Shown: positions 34,034 through 42,999 of the stretch, one piece after another | Numbering within the stretch: the stretch's first letter is position 1 | How the letters are laid out: each line of letters opens with the position of its first letter | Assembly: GCF_001426755.1 (NCBI RefSeq) | Contig: NZ_LMFJ01000001.1 | Span: 475,083 to 539,082, forward strand | Direction of reading: 5' to 3' | DNA from: Aeromicrobium sp. Root495 | Lineage (GTDB): Bacteria; Actinomycetota; Actinomycetes; Propionibacteriales; Nocardioidaceae | Length of the DNA: 64,000 nucleotides | Position numbers and translations under genes: made by a program | The notes under the pieces: model-generated | The model's input: the letters and a program-made list of their open reading frames with translations, nothing else | Database searches by the model: none | Told to the model about the DNA's origin: nothing

Positions 34034-34116
34034 GATGGGCTCCCTCACCCTCGTCGTCTCACCCCGAGACGAGTACAGGTGTGACCATACTTGTATTGGG
34101 TCCAGTCTGGAAAGGG

Positions 34117-35679
34117 TCAATCCACAGCGAGACGCCGATCGAGTCTGAGGTCGTCCAGGAAGTGCTCGTCATGACTCACCACCAGCAAGGCGCCCTCGAA
34201 CGACTGGAGGGCCTGGGCCAGGTGGCCGACGCTCACGAGGTCGAGGTTGTTGGTGGGCTCGTCGAGCACGAGGAGCTGCACGTCGCCGAGCAGGAGGCAG
34301 GCCAGGTTGGCCCGCAGTCGCTCTCCTCCGGACAGGGTCCCCGCCGGACGGAGCGGGGCGTCGCCACGGAACAGGAGCCGCGCCAGCTGGGCCCGGACCT
34401 CGTGCACCGACGTCTCGGGGGCGTGACGGCGGACGTTCTCGACCACGTCGAGGGTCGGGTCCAGCAGATCGGCACGCTGGGGGAGGTAGCCGCACGGCAC
34501 GCTCAGACCAGCGCTTCCCGACGCCGGTGCGAGCCGTCCCACGAGGGTCTCCAGCAGGGTCGTCTTGCCCGAGCCGTTCCGTCCGACCACGCCGATGCGC
34601 TCGGGCCCACGGACGTGCAGGTCGACCCGGCGACCGGTCCGGTCCAGCACGAGGCCGTGCGTCACCAGCACGTCGCGGCCCGCCGGGACCCGGGTGCGGG
34701 GGAGCTCGAGCCGGATCTCGCGGTCGTCCCGCACGGCCGACTCCGCATCGTCGAGGCGTCCTTGCGCCTCGCGTGCCTTGTCCTCGTGCTCGTTCCTGAG
34801 CCGACCCGCCGACACCTCCGCCTGCATGCGTCGGCCGTGGGCAATGATCTTGGGCACCCGCTTCTCGCGCTCGGCCCTGGCTCCGGTGCGGGCTCGACGG
34901 GCGAGCTTCACCTGGGTGTCGGCCAGCTCGCGCTTCTGCTTCCGGACGTCGGCCTGGGCGTCGCGCACGACCCGCTCGGCGGCCTCCTGCTCGAGGCCCA
35001 CCGTGGCCTCGTAGGCCGAGTACGGGCCGGCGAACCGACGCACCTTCCGGTCGCGGACCTCCAGCACGTCGTCCACCCGCTCGAGCAGCACCCGGTCGTG
35101 GCTCGCCACGACAGCCGTTCCTCCGAAGGACCTCAGTGCCGTGAGCACCCGCTCCCGGGCCGGACCGTCGAGGTTGTTGGTGGGCTCGTCGAGCAGCAGG
35201 ACGTCAGGCCGACGCAGGAGCCTGCCGGCGAGCGCCAGGAGGACCAGCTCGCCGCCGGACACGGCGTCGAGCGGACGGTCCAGACCGAGGTGACCGAGCC
35301 CCAGTCCGGCCAGCTGGACCGCGGCCCGGTCCTCGACGGCCCAGTCGTCGCCGACGGTGTCGTAGTCGCTCGGCTCGGTGCTGCCCTGCTCCACCGCACG
35401 CAGGGCGCTGCGGACCGTGCTGATGCCGAGGGCGTCGGCGACCGTTCGTTCGGACCCCAGCAGAGGGTCCTGCGGAAGGTGCGCCAGGACGCCGACGACG
35501 TCGACCGAGCCGCCCGTGGCCTGGAGCTCGCCGATGAGGAGACGCAGCAGCGTGGACTTGCCGCTGCCGTTGGCCCCGACGAGCCCGTGGACGCCTGGGC
35601 CGAGGTCGAGGCTCACGTCGTCGAGGACGTCGGACCCGTCGGGCCAGGAGAAATGAAGATGCTGAAGATGGACAGACAT
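34117..35679 (-). CDS. ABC-F family ATPase
   Basis: The 520-residue protein has two ABC domains and no membrane segments: Walker A GANGSGKST and GRNGSGKTT, signatures SGGEL and LSGGERLRA, Walker B LLLDEPTNNLD and LVLDEPTNNLD, joined by a charged linker. ABC-F proteins act on the ribosome, and some protect it from antibiotics. ATG 35679 gives the family length. The leader carries two CCTCGACGCG copies 54 bp apart and an overlapping out-of-frame ATG, which could be an attenuator. Confidence 0.92.
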   Translation of the reverse strand: MSVHLQHLHFSWPDGSDVLDDVSLDLGPGVHGLVGANGSGKSTLLRLLIGELQATGGSVDVVGVLAHLPQDPLLGSERTVADALGISTVRSALRAVEQGSTEPSDYDTVGDDWAVEDRAAVQLAGLGLGHLGLDRPLDAVSGGELVLLALAGRLLRRPDVLLLDEPTNNLDGPARERVLTALRSFGGTAVVASHDRVLLERVDDVLEVRDRKVRRFAGPYSAYEATVGLEQEAAERVVRDAQADVRKQKRELADTQVKLARRARTGARAEREKRVPKIIAHGRRMQAEVSAGRLRNEHEDKAREAQGRLDDAESAVRDDREIRLELPRTRVPAGRDVLVTHGLVLDRTGRRVDLHVRGPERIGVVGRNGSGKTTLLETLVGRLAPASGSAGLSVPCGYLPQRADLLDPTLDVVENVRRHAPETSVHEVRAQLARLLFRGDAPLRPAGTLSGGERLRANLACLLLGDVQLLVLDEPTNNLDLVSVGHLAQALQSFEGALLVVSHDEHFLDDLRLDRRLAVD

Positions 35680-35772
35680 GAAGAGACTTCCGCGCGTCGA
35701 GGAGGCGTCCCGATGAGAGGGACATGACGGGGGTCTCAGATCTTCACGCGTCGAGGTTACTACCGTCGGACC

Positions 35773-36195
35773 ATGTCGTCCAAGCCCGCGCTCGCCGTCA
35801 CGCTCGATCTCGAGCCGCATCCTGAGGGCGGCTGGTTCCGCCAGACCTGGGCCTCGCCCGTCGAGGTGACGCTCCCCGACGGCCGGGTCCGTCCGACCGC
35901 CACGCTCATCTGGTTCCTCCTCCCGGCGGGCGAGTCGTCGGCCTGGCACCGGGTCGCGAGCGACGAGGTCTGGCTGGCTCACACCGGCACGGTCGAGCTG
36001 GAGCTGGGCGGCTCGGGCGACGCCCCCGCCGACGTGTCCAGCCACCGGGTGGGGTCCGATCCCGCAGACGGTTCGCAGCTGCTCGTCCCCGCCGACGTCT
36101 GGCAGCGCACGCTCCCCTCCGACGCCGACGCGCTCGTGAGCTGCCTCGTGTCCCCGGGCTTCGACTTCGACGACTTCGAGCTCGCCTCGGTCTAG
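35773..36195 (+). CDS. DUF985 cupin protein
   Basis: The 140-residue protein is a single cupin barrel of the DUF985 family: HPEGGWFRQTW, SAWHRVASDEVWLAHTG and LVSPGFDFDDFEL. The family includes sugar-binding or isomerase-like proteins of unknown role. ATG 35773 lies 93 bp from the divergent ABC-F gene. A small unknown gene follows after 9 bp. Confidence 0.88.
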   Translation: MSSKPALAVTLDLEPHPEGGWFRQTWASPVEVTLPDGRVRPTATLIWFLLPAGESSAWHRVASDEVWLAHTGTVELELGGSGDAPADVSSHRVGSDPADGSQLLVPADVWQRTLPSDADALVSCLVSPGFDFDDFELASV

Positions 36196-36204
36196 GCTTG
36201 TCCT

Positions 36205-36462
36205 GTGAGCGCGATCTACTTCGACACCGACGACGACGCGGCCGAGATCGTCAAGGCGCTGCAGTCCGAGGGCTACAGCACAGAGCTGCGGCGCGAGAGC
36301 TTCGCGGGCGAGGACGACTCCGAGGACCGCGCCTGGCTCCTGCTCGTGGACCCGTTCGACGAGCGCGTCATCGAGATGGTCGACGTCTACGGCGGTTGGA
36401 TGCCGGGCGACGAGCGCCTGCCCGATCGCCCCGCAGACCTTCCCGACTCACCCCTGCGCTGA
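36205..36462 (+). CDS. Small conserved acidic protein
   Basis: GTG 36205 starts an 85-residue acidic protein (IYFDTDDDAAEIVKALQSEG, then AWLLLVDPFDERVIEMVDVY) with a predicted alpha/beta ferredoxin-like pattern. I know of similar unnamed actinobacterial proteins but no function. It probably follows the DUF985 gene on one transcript. Its last 15 bp overlap the convergent peptidase gene. Confidence 0.72.
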   Translation: MSAIYFDTDDDAAEIVKALQSEGYSTELRRESFAGEDDSEDRAWLLLVDPFDERVIEMVDVYGGWMPGDERLPDRPADLPDSPLR

Positions 36463-38553
36463 GGAGCTCGGCACCGCGCCGAGGTGCTCCTGAAGGAACG
36501 CCACCTGGAGCAGCTTGAGGTTCTCGGCCACCTCCTCCTGGGGCGTCATGTGCGTGACGCCGGAGAGCGGCAGGACGCTGTGCGCGCGGCCGGCCTCCAG
36601 GAGCGCCGACGAGAGGCGCAGGGTGTGCGCAGCCACCACGTTGTCGTCTGCCAGGCCGTGGATGAGCAGCAGGGGTCGCTCCAGCCGGGGGGCACGGGGC
36701 AGCAGCGAGTTCTCGGCGTAGACCTCGGGCACCTCGTCGGGGTGTCCGAGGTAGCGCTCGGTGTAGCAGGTGTCGTACAGGCGCCACTCGGTCACAGGTG
36801 CGCCGGCGACCGCGGCGTGGAAGACGTCGGGACGGTCGAGGACGGCGAGCGCCGCGAGGTACCCGCCGTAGGACCAGCCCGTGATGCCGACCCGTGAGGT
36901 GTCGACGTCGTCGGGGTAGGCCTGGGCCACCGCCGCGAGCGCGTCGACCTGGTCCTGCAGCGTCACGCCTGCGAAGTCGTGCAGGACGGCTCGCTCCCAG
37001 GCGGAGCCGCGCCCGGGCGTGCCGCGGCCGTCGGCCACGACCACGGCGAATCCCTGGTCGGCCAGCCACTGGGCCTCGAGGAACATCCGCGACGACGCGA
37101 GGACGCGCTGCGCGTGCGGACCGCCGTACGGATCCATCAGCACGGGCAGCCGCTCGGAGCCGGGCACGTGGTCGCGGGGCAGGAGGACGGCCGTGCTGAG
37201 ACCGCGCTCACCGGCGCGCAAGAAGGTGACGCCCGGCTGGAACGGGGCCGGCTCGGCCACCGAGGCGATGACCGACGTCGCCTCGCCCGCCCCGACCACC
37301 ACGACCTTGGTGCCGTCGGCGCCGAGCGACGAGCGCGTGATGACCGTCGTGGGCCCGCCCGTCACGGCGCCGTGGACGCCCTGGCCCGAGGTGAGCACGG
37401 TGATGGTGCCGTCGAGCCCGACGTGCAGGACATGGACCTCGGTGGGCTCCGACGACGCGGTGACCAGCACGGCCTCGGGCCGCAGTCCGACCACGGAGCG
37501 CACCTGCCACGCGTCGTCGGTGAGCGGGGTGCCGTCGAGCAGGAGACGGGTGCGGTCGTCAACGTCCTCGAGCGTGAGGAGCCGCCCGCCCGCCATGCGC
37601 TGCGGGGTGGCGGTGAGGTCGACCCAGGCGTCGTCGTGCAGCTCGCGCAGCACCGCAGTGGTGCCGGTGGCGACGTCGACGTCGAGGATCTGGGAGTGCT
37701 TCTGGTCGCGGCTGAGGACCTGGACGACGGGGTCGCCGTGCTTGGTCCAGGAGACCCGGCCCAGGTACTCGAAGGCCTCGCGGTCCCAGGAGATCTCCGT
37801 GCGGGTCCCGTCGAGCGACACGTGCCAGAGCGTGACGTCGCTGTTGGTGGTCCCCGCCGCGGGGTAACGCTGCTCGGTGGCGGGGCGCTGCGGGTTGGCT
37901 GGGTCGGCCACGAACCAGGTGGGAACGGCAGCATCGTCGAAGCGCTCCACGAGGAGCGACTGACCGTCGGGCGCCCACCAGAAGCCGCGGTAGCGGTCCA
38001 TCTCCTCGGCCGCGATGAACTCGGCCTGGCCCCACACCTGCGTGGGCGACTCCGGCTCGACGAGCACCCTGTCGTCCTGGCCGTTCACGTCGACGATCCG
38101 CAGCGCACCCTGGTTGGCGTAGGCGATCCGCTGGCCGGTGGGGTCGAGGCGGGGGTCGATGACGCCCTCGGGCGTGGGCAGCTCACGCGTGGCGCGGGTG
38201 CCGAGGTGGGTGGCCCAGAGCCGCCCGGAGAGCGGGAAGCAGGCCCAGCGGCCGGTCTCGTCGACGTCGTACCCGACGATCCCGGCGGCCGACTCGCGGC
38301 TGCGCTCACGGCGAGACCTCTCGGCGGCCGACAGCTCCTCACCGCCGTCGCCCAGCAGCTCGCGCGGATCGACCAGGACCTGCTCGGTGCCGGACTGCAC
38401 GGCGAGCTCCCACAGCAGTCCGGTCCGGGTGACTCCGTCGGGGGTGCGGACGAAGCGGACCGTGGCGCCGTCGGGCGAGACGGAGAGGTTCCGCGGCACG
38501 CCCAGCGTGAAGCGCAGGGTGCGGGCGGCCAGCCGGGGATAGGAGACGCTCAT
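36448..38553 (-). CDS. S9 family prolyl oligopeptidase (DPP IV-like)
   Basis: The 701-residue protein has an N-terminal beta-propeller (DPP IV N) and a C-terminal alpha/beta hydrolase with GWSYGGYL (nucleophile Ser), HGLADDNV (Asp) and GVTHMTPQEE (His). The Glu-Glu motif AAEEMDRYRGFWW anchors substrate N-termini, as in dipeptidyl peptidases. There is no signal peptide, so it is probably cytoplasmic and trims Xaa-Pro peptides. The ATG at 38551-38553 is the family start. Confidence 0.92.
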   Translation of the reverse strand: MSVSYPRLAARTLRFTLGVPRNLSVSPDGATVRFVRTPDGVTRTGLLWELAVQSGTEQVLVDPRELLGDGGEELSAAERSRRERSRESAAGIVGYDVDETGRWACFPLSGRLWATHLGTRATRELPTPEGVIDPRLDPTGQRIAYANQGALRIVDVNGQDDRVLVEPESPTQVWGQAEFIAAEEMDRYRGFWWAPDGQSLLVERFDDAAVPTWFVADPANPQRPATEQRYPAAGTTNSDVTLWHVSLDGTRTEISWDREAFEYLGRVSWTKHGDPVVQVLSRDQKHSQILDVDVATGTTAVLRELHDDAWVDLTATPQRMAGGRLLTLEDVDDRTRLLLDGTPLTDDAWQVRSVVGLRPEAVLVTASSEPTEVHVLHVGLDGTITVLTSGQGVHGAVTGGPTTVITRSSLGADGTKVVVVGAGEATSVIASVAEPAPFQPGVTFLRAGERGLSTAVLLPRDHVPGSERLPVLMDPYGGPHAQRVLASSRMFLEAQWLADQGFAVVVADGRGTPGRGSAWERAVLHDFAGVTLQDQVDALAAVAQAYPDDVDTSRVGITGWSYGGYLAALAVLDRPDVFHAAVAGAPVTEWRLYDTCYTERYLGHPDEVPEVYAENSLLPRAPRLERPLLLIHGLADDNVVAAHTLRLSSALLEAGRAHSVLPLSGVTHMTPQEEVAENLKLLQVAFLQEHLGAVPSSSAQG

Positions 38554-38682
38554 GCCCCCATCCCATCATCTTCGAAAAAAGTTTCGGCGTGGGTGTCGTA
38601 CGGCGCCGAGCCTGTTCGTAGGAAGGGTGAGACGACAGGATGGGGCACGAGGCCGCATCCGCTCACCGCGAGGAGAACCACC

Positions 38683-39042
38683 ATGACGCAGTACATGCTT
38701 TCCGTGCACCACGACGGCACCGAGGACTTCTCCTCGATCGACGAGGCGACGATGCAGAAGATGTTCGCCGACGTCGACGCCTTCAACACCGAGCTGCAGG
38801 CGTCGGGCAGCTGGGTCTTCGCCGGCGGCCTCCAGCCCATCGAGGCCAGCACCACGGTCGACGCCACGGGAGCGGAGCCGATCCTCACCGACGGCCCCTT
38901 CTCGGAGTCCAAGGAGTTCCTCGGCGGCTTCTGGATCATCGACGTCGCCGATCTCGACGCCGCTCTCGACTGGGCTCGTCGCGGCTCCGCCGCCTGCCAG
39001 GGCAAGGTCGAGGTGCGGCCCTTCCAGGAGGAGCCGTCCTGA
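38683..39042 (+). CDS. YCII-related protein
   Basis: The 119-residue protein has the YCII fold (MTQYMLSVHHDG, then GGLQPIEASTT, ILTDGPFSESKEFLGGFWII). YCII proteins of this kind are nearly always encoded beside DUF6596 sigma factors and may sense or modulate them. AGGAG lies 7 bp before ATG 38683. The stop overlaps the ideal start region of the sigma gene. Confidence 0.88.
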   Translation: MTQYMLSVHHDGTEDFSSIDEATMQKMFADVDAFNTELQASGSWVFAGGLQPIEASTTVDATGAEPILTDGPFSESKEFLGGFWIIDVADLDAALDWARRGSAACQGKVEVRPFQEEPS

Positions 39043-39053
39043 ACGCCACGTCC

Positions 39054-40256
39054 GTGCCCGACCGGGCGTGGGAGCAGGTCTTCCGCGCCGAGCACGGCCG
39101 GGTGGTGGCGACGCTGGCTCGTCGCTTCGGCGACCTCGACCTCGCGGAGGACGCGACGTCGGAGGCGCTCGTCGTGGCCCTGGAGAAGTGGTCCGAGGAG
39201 GGCCTGCCACCCAACCCCGGCGCGTGGCTCACGACCGTCGGCGCGCGCAAGGCGCTCGACCGGCTGCGTCGTGAGGCCAAGCGCGACGGCAAGCAGCAGG
39301 AGGCGGTGACCATGGTCGACGACTCGCCGCCGGACGACCTGGGCGTCGTCGAGGACGATCGGCTGAGGCTCGTGTTCACGTGCTGCCACCCGGCGCTCGC
39401 GCCGGAGAACCGGGTCGCCCTCACGCTGCGGATGCTGGGCGGACTCACGGTCGCGGAGATCGCCCGGGCCTTCCTCGTGCCGGAGACCACGATGGCGCAG
39501 CGGATCACGCGGTCCAAGGCCAAGATCAAGCAGGCCAAGATCCCGTACCGGGTGCCGCGCGAGGCCGACCTCCCCGCCCGGGTCGGCGGCGTCCTGGCCG
39601 TGCTCTACCTCGTCTTCAACGAGGGCTACCTCGCCACGAGCGAGGAGACCGACCCCATCCGGGGCGAGCTGTGCGACGAGGCGGTGCGCCTCACCAGGCT
39701 CGTGGTCCAGCTGATGCCCGACGAGCCCGAGGCGCTCGGCCTGCTGGCGCTCATGCTGCTCATCGACGCTCGTCGGGCGGCGCGCGAGCGCGACGGCATG
39801 CTGGTGACGCTGGACCAGCAGGACCGGCGGCTCTGGGACGCCGAGCGGATCGACGAGGGTCACGCCCTGGTCCGACGCTGCCTCCAGGTGGGGCGTCCGG
39901 GTCCGTACCAGCTGCAGGCCGCCATCCAGGCCGTCCACGACGACGCCCTCGAGTTCCCCGACACGCAGTGGGACCAGGTGGTGGCGCTCTACGACCAGCT
40001 CCTGGCGGTGGCGCCCTCGCCGATCGTCGTGATGAACCGCGCGGTGGCCGTGGCGGAGCTCGACGGGCCCGAGGTCGGCCTGGCCCTGGTGGAGGAGCTC
40101 GACCTCGACGGCTACCACGCCTGGCACGCCACCCGGGCCGACCTGCTGCGTCGGCTGGGCCGGTCCGACGAGGCGCGGGATGCATACCTCCGTGCTGCCG
40201 AGCTCACCCAGAACGCAGCCGAGCGGGCCTGGTTGCAGGCCCGCTCGACTGGCTGA
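39054..40256 (+). CDS. RNA polymerase sigma factor, DUF6596 type
   Basis: The 400-residue protein has ECF sigma regions 2 and 4 (VVATLARRFGDLDLAEDATS, LTVAEIARAFLVPETTMAQR) and the long C-terminal DUF6596/TPR-like extension (VLYLVFNEGYLA, QLMPDEPEALGLLALMLLID, AVHDDALEFPDTQWDQVVAL). GTG 39054 is the first usual start codon. However, AGGAGGAG at 39027-39034 is ideally spaced for a CTG at 39039, which would overlap the YCII stop. The sigma probably responds to oxidative or envelope stress, but this is inference. Confidence 0.88.
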   Translation: MPDRAWEQVFRAEHGRVVATLARRFGDLDLAEDATSEALVVALEKWSEEGLPPNPGAWLTTVGARKALDRLRREAKRDGKQQEAVTMVDDSPPDDLGVVEDDRLRLVFTCCHPALAPENRVALTLRMLGGLTVAEIARAFLVPETTMAQRITRSKAKIKQAKIPYRVPREADLPARVGGVLAVLYLVFNEGYLATSEETDPIRGELCDEAVRLTRLVVQLMPDEPEALGLLALMLLIDARRAARERDGMLVTLDQQDRRLWDAERIDEGHALVRRCLQVGRPGPYQLQAAIQAVHDDALEFPDTQWDQVVALYDQLLAVAPSPIVVMNRAVAVAELDGPEVGLALVEELDLDGYHAWHATRADLLRRLGRSDEARDAYLRAAELTQNAAERAWLQARSTG

Positions 40257-40272
40257 GGTGCTGGAGGTAGGG

Positions 40273-42867
40273 CTAGGAGATCTTCCGGCCGGCGCTCGTC
40301 GCCGAGGCACCGGTGTAGCCCGACTTGCTGATGCTCACCTTGACCGTCAGGGTCTTGCCCCGATCGCTCGACGTGGTCGTGTAGGCCGACCTCGTCGAGA
40401 TCCTGGTGGTGCCGCGGTACCACCGGTAGGAGTAGGTCCAGCCTGACCCGCCCCAGGTCCCCTTGGTGGCCGTCAGCTTCTTGCCCACGGCGGCGGTGCC
40501 CGTGATCGTGGGTCTCGTGAGGTTGACGCCGGCGACCTTGATGCCGCTGGACCCGGCTCCGCGATCGACGTAGCCGGACTTCTTGTACGTGTACCGCACG
40601 GAGACGGGCGTCCCGGCGTCGGCGGCGACGAGCTTGTAGGTCGGACCGGTCTGGTGGGTGATGGGCGTGGAGCCGCGGTACCACTGCCTCACGACCGAGT
40701 CCGCCCGCGGCGTCGGCGCGGCCCCGGTGGAGCTCAGCGTGCTGCCGACCTTGCCGGTGCCGGTGACCACGGGGGAGGGGACGGCGGTGAACGTCGACCC
40801 CGTGACCGGGCCGTAGTAGAGGTCGTGGGGCAGCGTGGTGGCGGCGCCCTCCGTGACGGAGACGGTGTCGGCCGCCGACTCCCGGGCGCTCATGTGCCCG
40901 ACGGACGCAGGGTCGGTGTCGTAGTAGTAGTTGCTGTACCGGTCGTCACCCACACCCACGAAGCAGCCGTCGTCGGCGCCGTAGCCACTCACGGCGATGA
41001 GCTTGTACCGGCCGGTGCTGAGGCCCTTGATCGTGAAGGCGCCGGTGGTGGCCGACGAGTAGGCCACGCGGGTGGAGCGGGAGCCGTCGTCGGTGAGCGC
41101 CATCATGTAGCACTTGATGGGCGCTCCGGCCTGGTTCAGCACCGTCCCGCGGATGGAGCCACCGCCGGTCCTCACAGTGGCGTTGATCTTGGAGGTGGTG
41201 GTTCCGGCGCTGACCTTGACCGGCGTGGCGGTGGACGGCCCCTGCTTCTCGGAGACGCCGCGGTAGTACTGGCCGGTGGCGAGGGACTGGCCGCTCCCGC
41301 GAGCGAAGTCCACACGGTAGGAGCCCGCACCCAGGCCCTTGATCGAGTAGGCGTAGGTGCCGGCAGACGTCTTGTTGGCCTGGCCGTAGGAGAGGACCTC
41401 TCCGGACGCCTTGTCGACCGCGGCGACCGAGCGGGCCCTCACGTCGGTCACGCCGCTGGGGAGCGTGACGGTGCCCGAGATGGCTCCGGCCTTGGCCAGC
41501 TGGGCGTTGATGCCCGTCGTGGTGGTGCCGCTCTTGACGACGACGGCGTTGCCCGCTGCCAGCGACGTCTTGTTGGTGTAGACCTCCGGGGCGTAGGCAA
41601 GACCGCTGGGCTTGAACTGCAGCTTGTACGCGCCCGGCCGGACGTCGGCGAGGGAGTAGAGGCCGGTGGACGAGGTGTCGTCGTCGGCGACGTAGTCCCA
41701 GCCGCCGTCGCCGTCGGGCTCGTAGGCCGTCACGACCGTCCCGACCGCCGGCTTGCCGTCGGGCAGGGTGACCTTTCCGGTGACCTTGCCGAGCTTGAGC
41801 AGCACCGCGTCGATGCCGGGGGTGGTCTGACCCGCGACCACGGAGACGAGATCGGCGTGCTGCTCGTCCTTGCCGTCGTAGTACTGGTCGAGGTAGCCGA
41901 TGCCGCTGCCGAAGAAGGCCACGCGGTACTTGGTGCCGGTCTTGAGGCCGCCGATGGAGTAGGTGCCGTCCGCCTCCGTCCCGCCGGAGGAGACGTCGAC
42001 CCACTCCTTGGTGGCGTCGTCGAAGGACGAGATGGAGATGTAGACGTCGGCGACGCCGACCTTGGCCGCGTTCGTGACCCTGCCGGCGATGCGGCCGGAA
42101 CGGGCGAGGGACGCGTCCTTGCCGGTGACGACATCGCCCGGCTCCGGGACGACGACGTCCTCGGCGGTGGCGACGGTGGGCTGGTCGTCGTAGAACTCGG
42201 TCAGGAACGTGCCGCTGCCGTCGTGGAGCTCGATGCGGTACTTGCCCGGCAGCAGCCCGGTGAGGGCGTACGCCCCCTCCTCGCCGGCCGAGGTGTTCCT
42301 GACCCGCTCGTACTCGCCCGTGGCGGCGTTGAGGCGATGGGCCCGGATGTTGAGCTCATTGCCCTGCTCCTCGGTCACGTTGGTCACGTGTCCGCGGATC
42401 TGGCCACCCTCGATCATGAAGAAGTTGGCCGTCCTGGCCTGGGCGGTGCTGGAGACCACGACGTCGGTCCCGGCCTGGACGAACGGCTTGTTGCCCGGCC
42501 AGAAGTCGGAGGCGTACTCAGTCTCCGTTCCTGTCTCGGGGTCGTAGGTGGAGGTGCGCTCGACGCCGAGGCGGTACGTGCCCGCCGCCAGACCGGTGAA
42601 GCTGTACGTGCCCCGCGCGGCGGTGCCCTCCCCGTCGGCGGACTCGCGGTACCCGACCTGGTCCCAGAAGCCGTCCTGGAGCTGGTACAGGTTCACCGGG
42701 ACGAGGGGCAGGGCCTCACCCTTCACGTTCTTGACGGTGCCCGAGATCTTCCCGGTGTCGGCGAGGGCCTGCGCCGGCGCGAGAAGACCGGCGGTCAGGG
42801 TCAGGGCGGCCAGCAGGACGAGCAGGACGCGGCGGCCGGTGCTGCGCGCGTCGGTGGAGAAAGGCAT
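40273..42867 (-). CDS. Secreted protein with carboxypeptidase-regulatory repeats
   Basis: The 864-residue protein has a signal peptide (VLLVLLAALTLTAGLLAPAQ) and about six beta-sandwich repeats, each with an ISGTV/GRVT opening and a GTYSFTGLAAGTYRLGV-like strand, as in carboxypeptidase-regulatory domains. Two C-terminal Ig-like modules follow (GSTLSSTGAAPTPRADSV; GKKLTATKGTW...YSYRWYRG). There is no sortase motif or membrane anchor. It is probably an adhesin or wall-associated scaffold. The gene converges with the sigma factor. Confidence 0.88.
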   Translation of the reverse strand: MPFSTDARSTGRRVLLVLLAALTLTAGLLAPAQALADTGKISGTVKNVKGEALPLVPVNLYQLQDGFWDQVGYRESADGEGTAARGTYSFTGLAAGTYRLGVERTSTYDPETGTETEYASDFWPGNKPFVQAGTDVVVSSTAQARTANFFMIEGGQIRGHVTNVTEEQGNELNIRAHRLNAATGEYERVRNTSAGEEGAYALTGLLPGKYRIELHDGSGTFLTEFYDDQPTVATAEDVVVPEPGDVVTGKDASLARSGRIAGRVTNAAKVGVADVYISISSFDDATKEWVDVSSGGTEADGTYSIGGLKTGTKYRVAFFGSGIGYLDQYYDGKDEQHADLVSVVAGQTTPGIDAVLLKLGKVTGKVTLPDGKPAVGTVVTAYEPDGDGGWDYVADDDTSSTGLYSLADVRPGAYKLQFKPSGLAYAPEVYTNKTSLAAGNAVVVKSGTTTTGINAQLAKAGAISGTVTLPSGVTDVRARSVAAVDKASGEVLSYGQANKTSAGTYAYSIKGLGAGSYRVDFARGSGQSLATGQYYRGVSEKQGPSTATPVKVSAGTTTSKINATVRTGGGSIRGTVLNQAGAPIKCYMMALTDDGSRSTRVAYSSATTGAFTIKGLSTGRYKLIAVSGYGADDGCFVGVGDDRYSNYYYDTDPASVGHMSARESAADTVSVTEGAATTLPHDLYYGPVTGSTFTAVPSPVVTGTGKVGSTLSSTGAAPTPRADSVVRQWYRGSTPITHQTGPTYKLVAADAGTPVSVRYTYKKSGYVDRGAGSSGIKVAGVNLTRPTITGTAAVGKKLTATKGTWGGSGWTYSYRWYRGTTRISTRSAYTTTSSDRGKTLTVKVSISKSGYTGASATSAGRKIS

Positions 42868-42999
42868 GCGGTTCCTTCGGAGGTGTGGTCTGCGGCGAAC
42901 CTAGGGGACGGCACGGACACCTGTCCGGCGAACCGTGACGAACCATCCTGAAGTGCTACTTCCTGGGTGCACCGCGGCCGACACGTGCACAATCAGCCC

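Noticed and set aside
36198-36518. Arg-rich 106-residue frame overlapping the small acidic protein gene
   Set aside because: It is a shadow of the GTG 36205 gene and of the peptidase 3' end.
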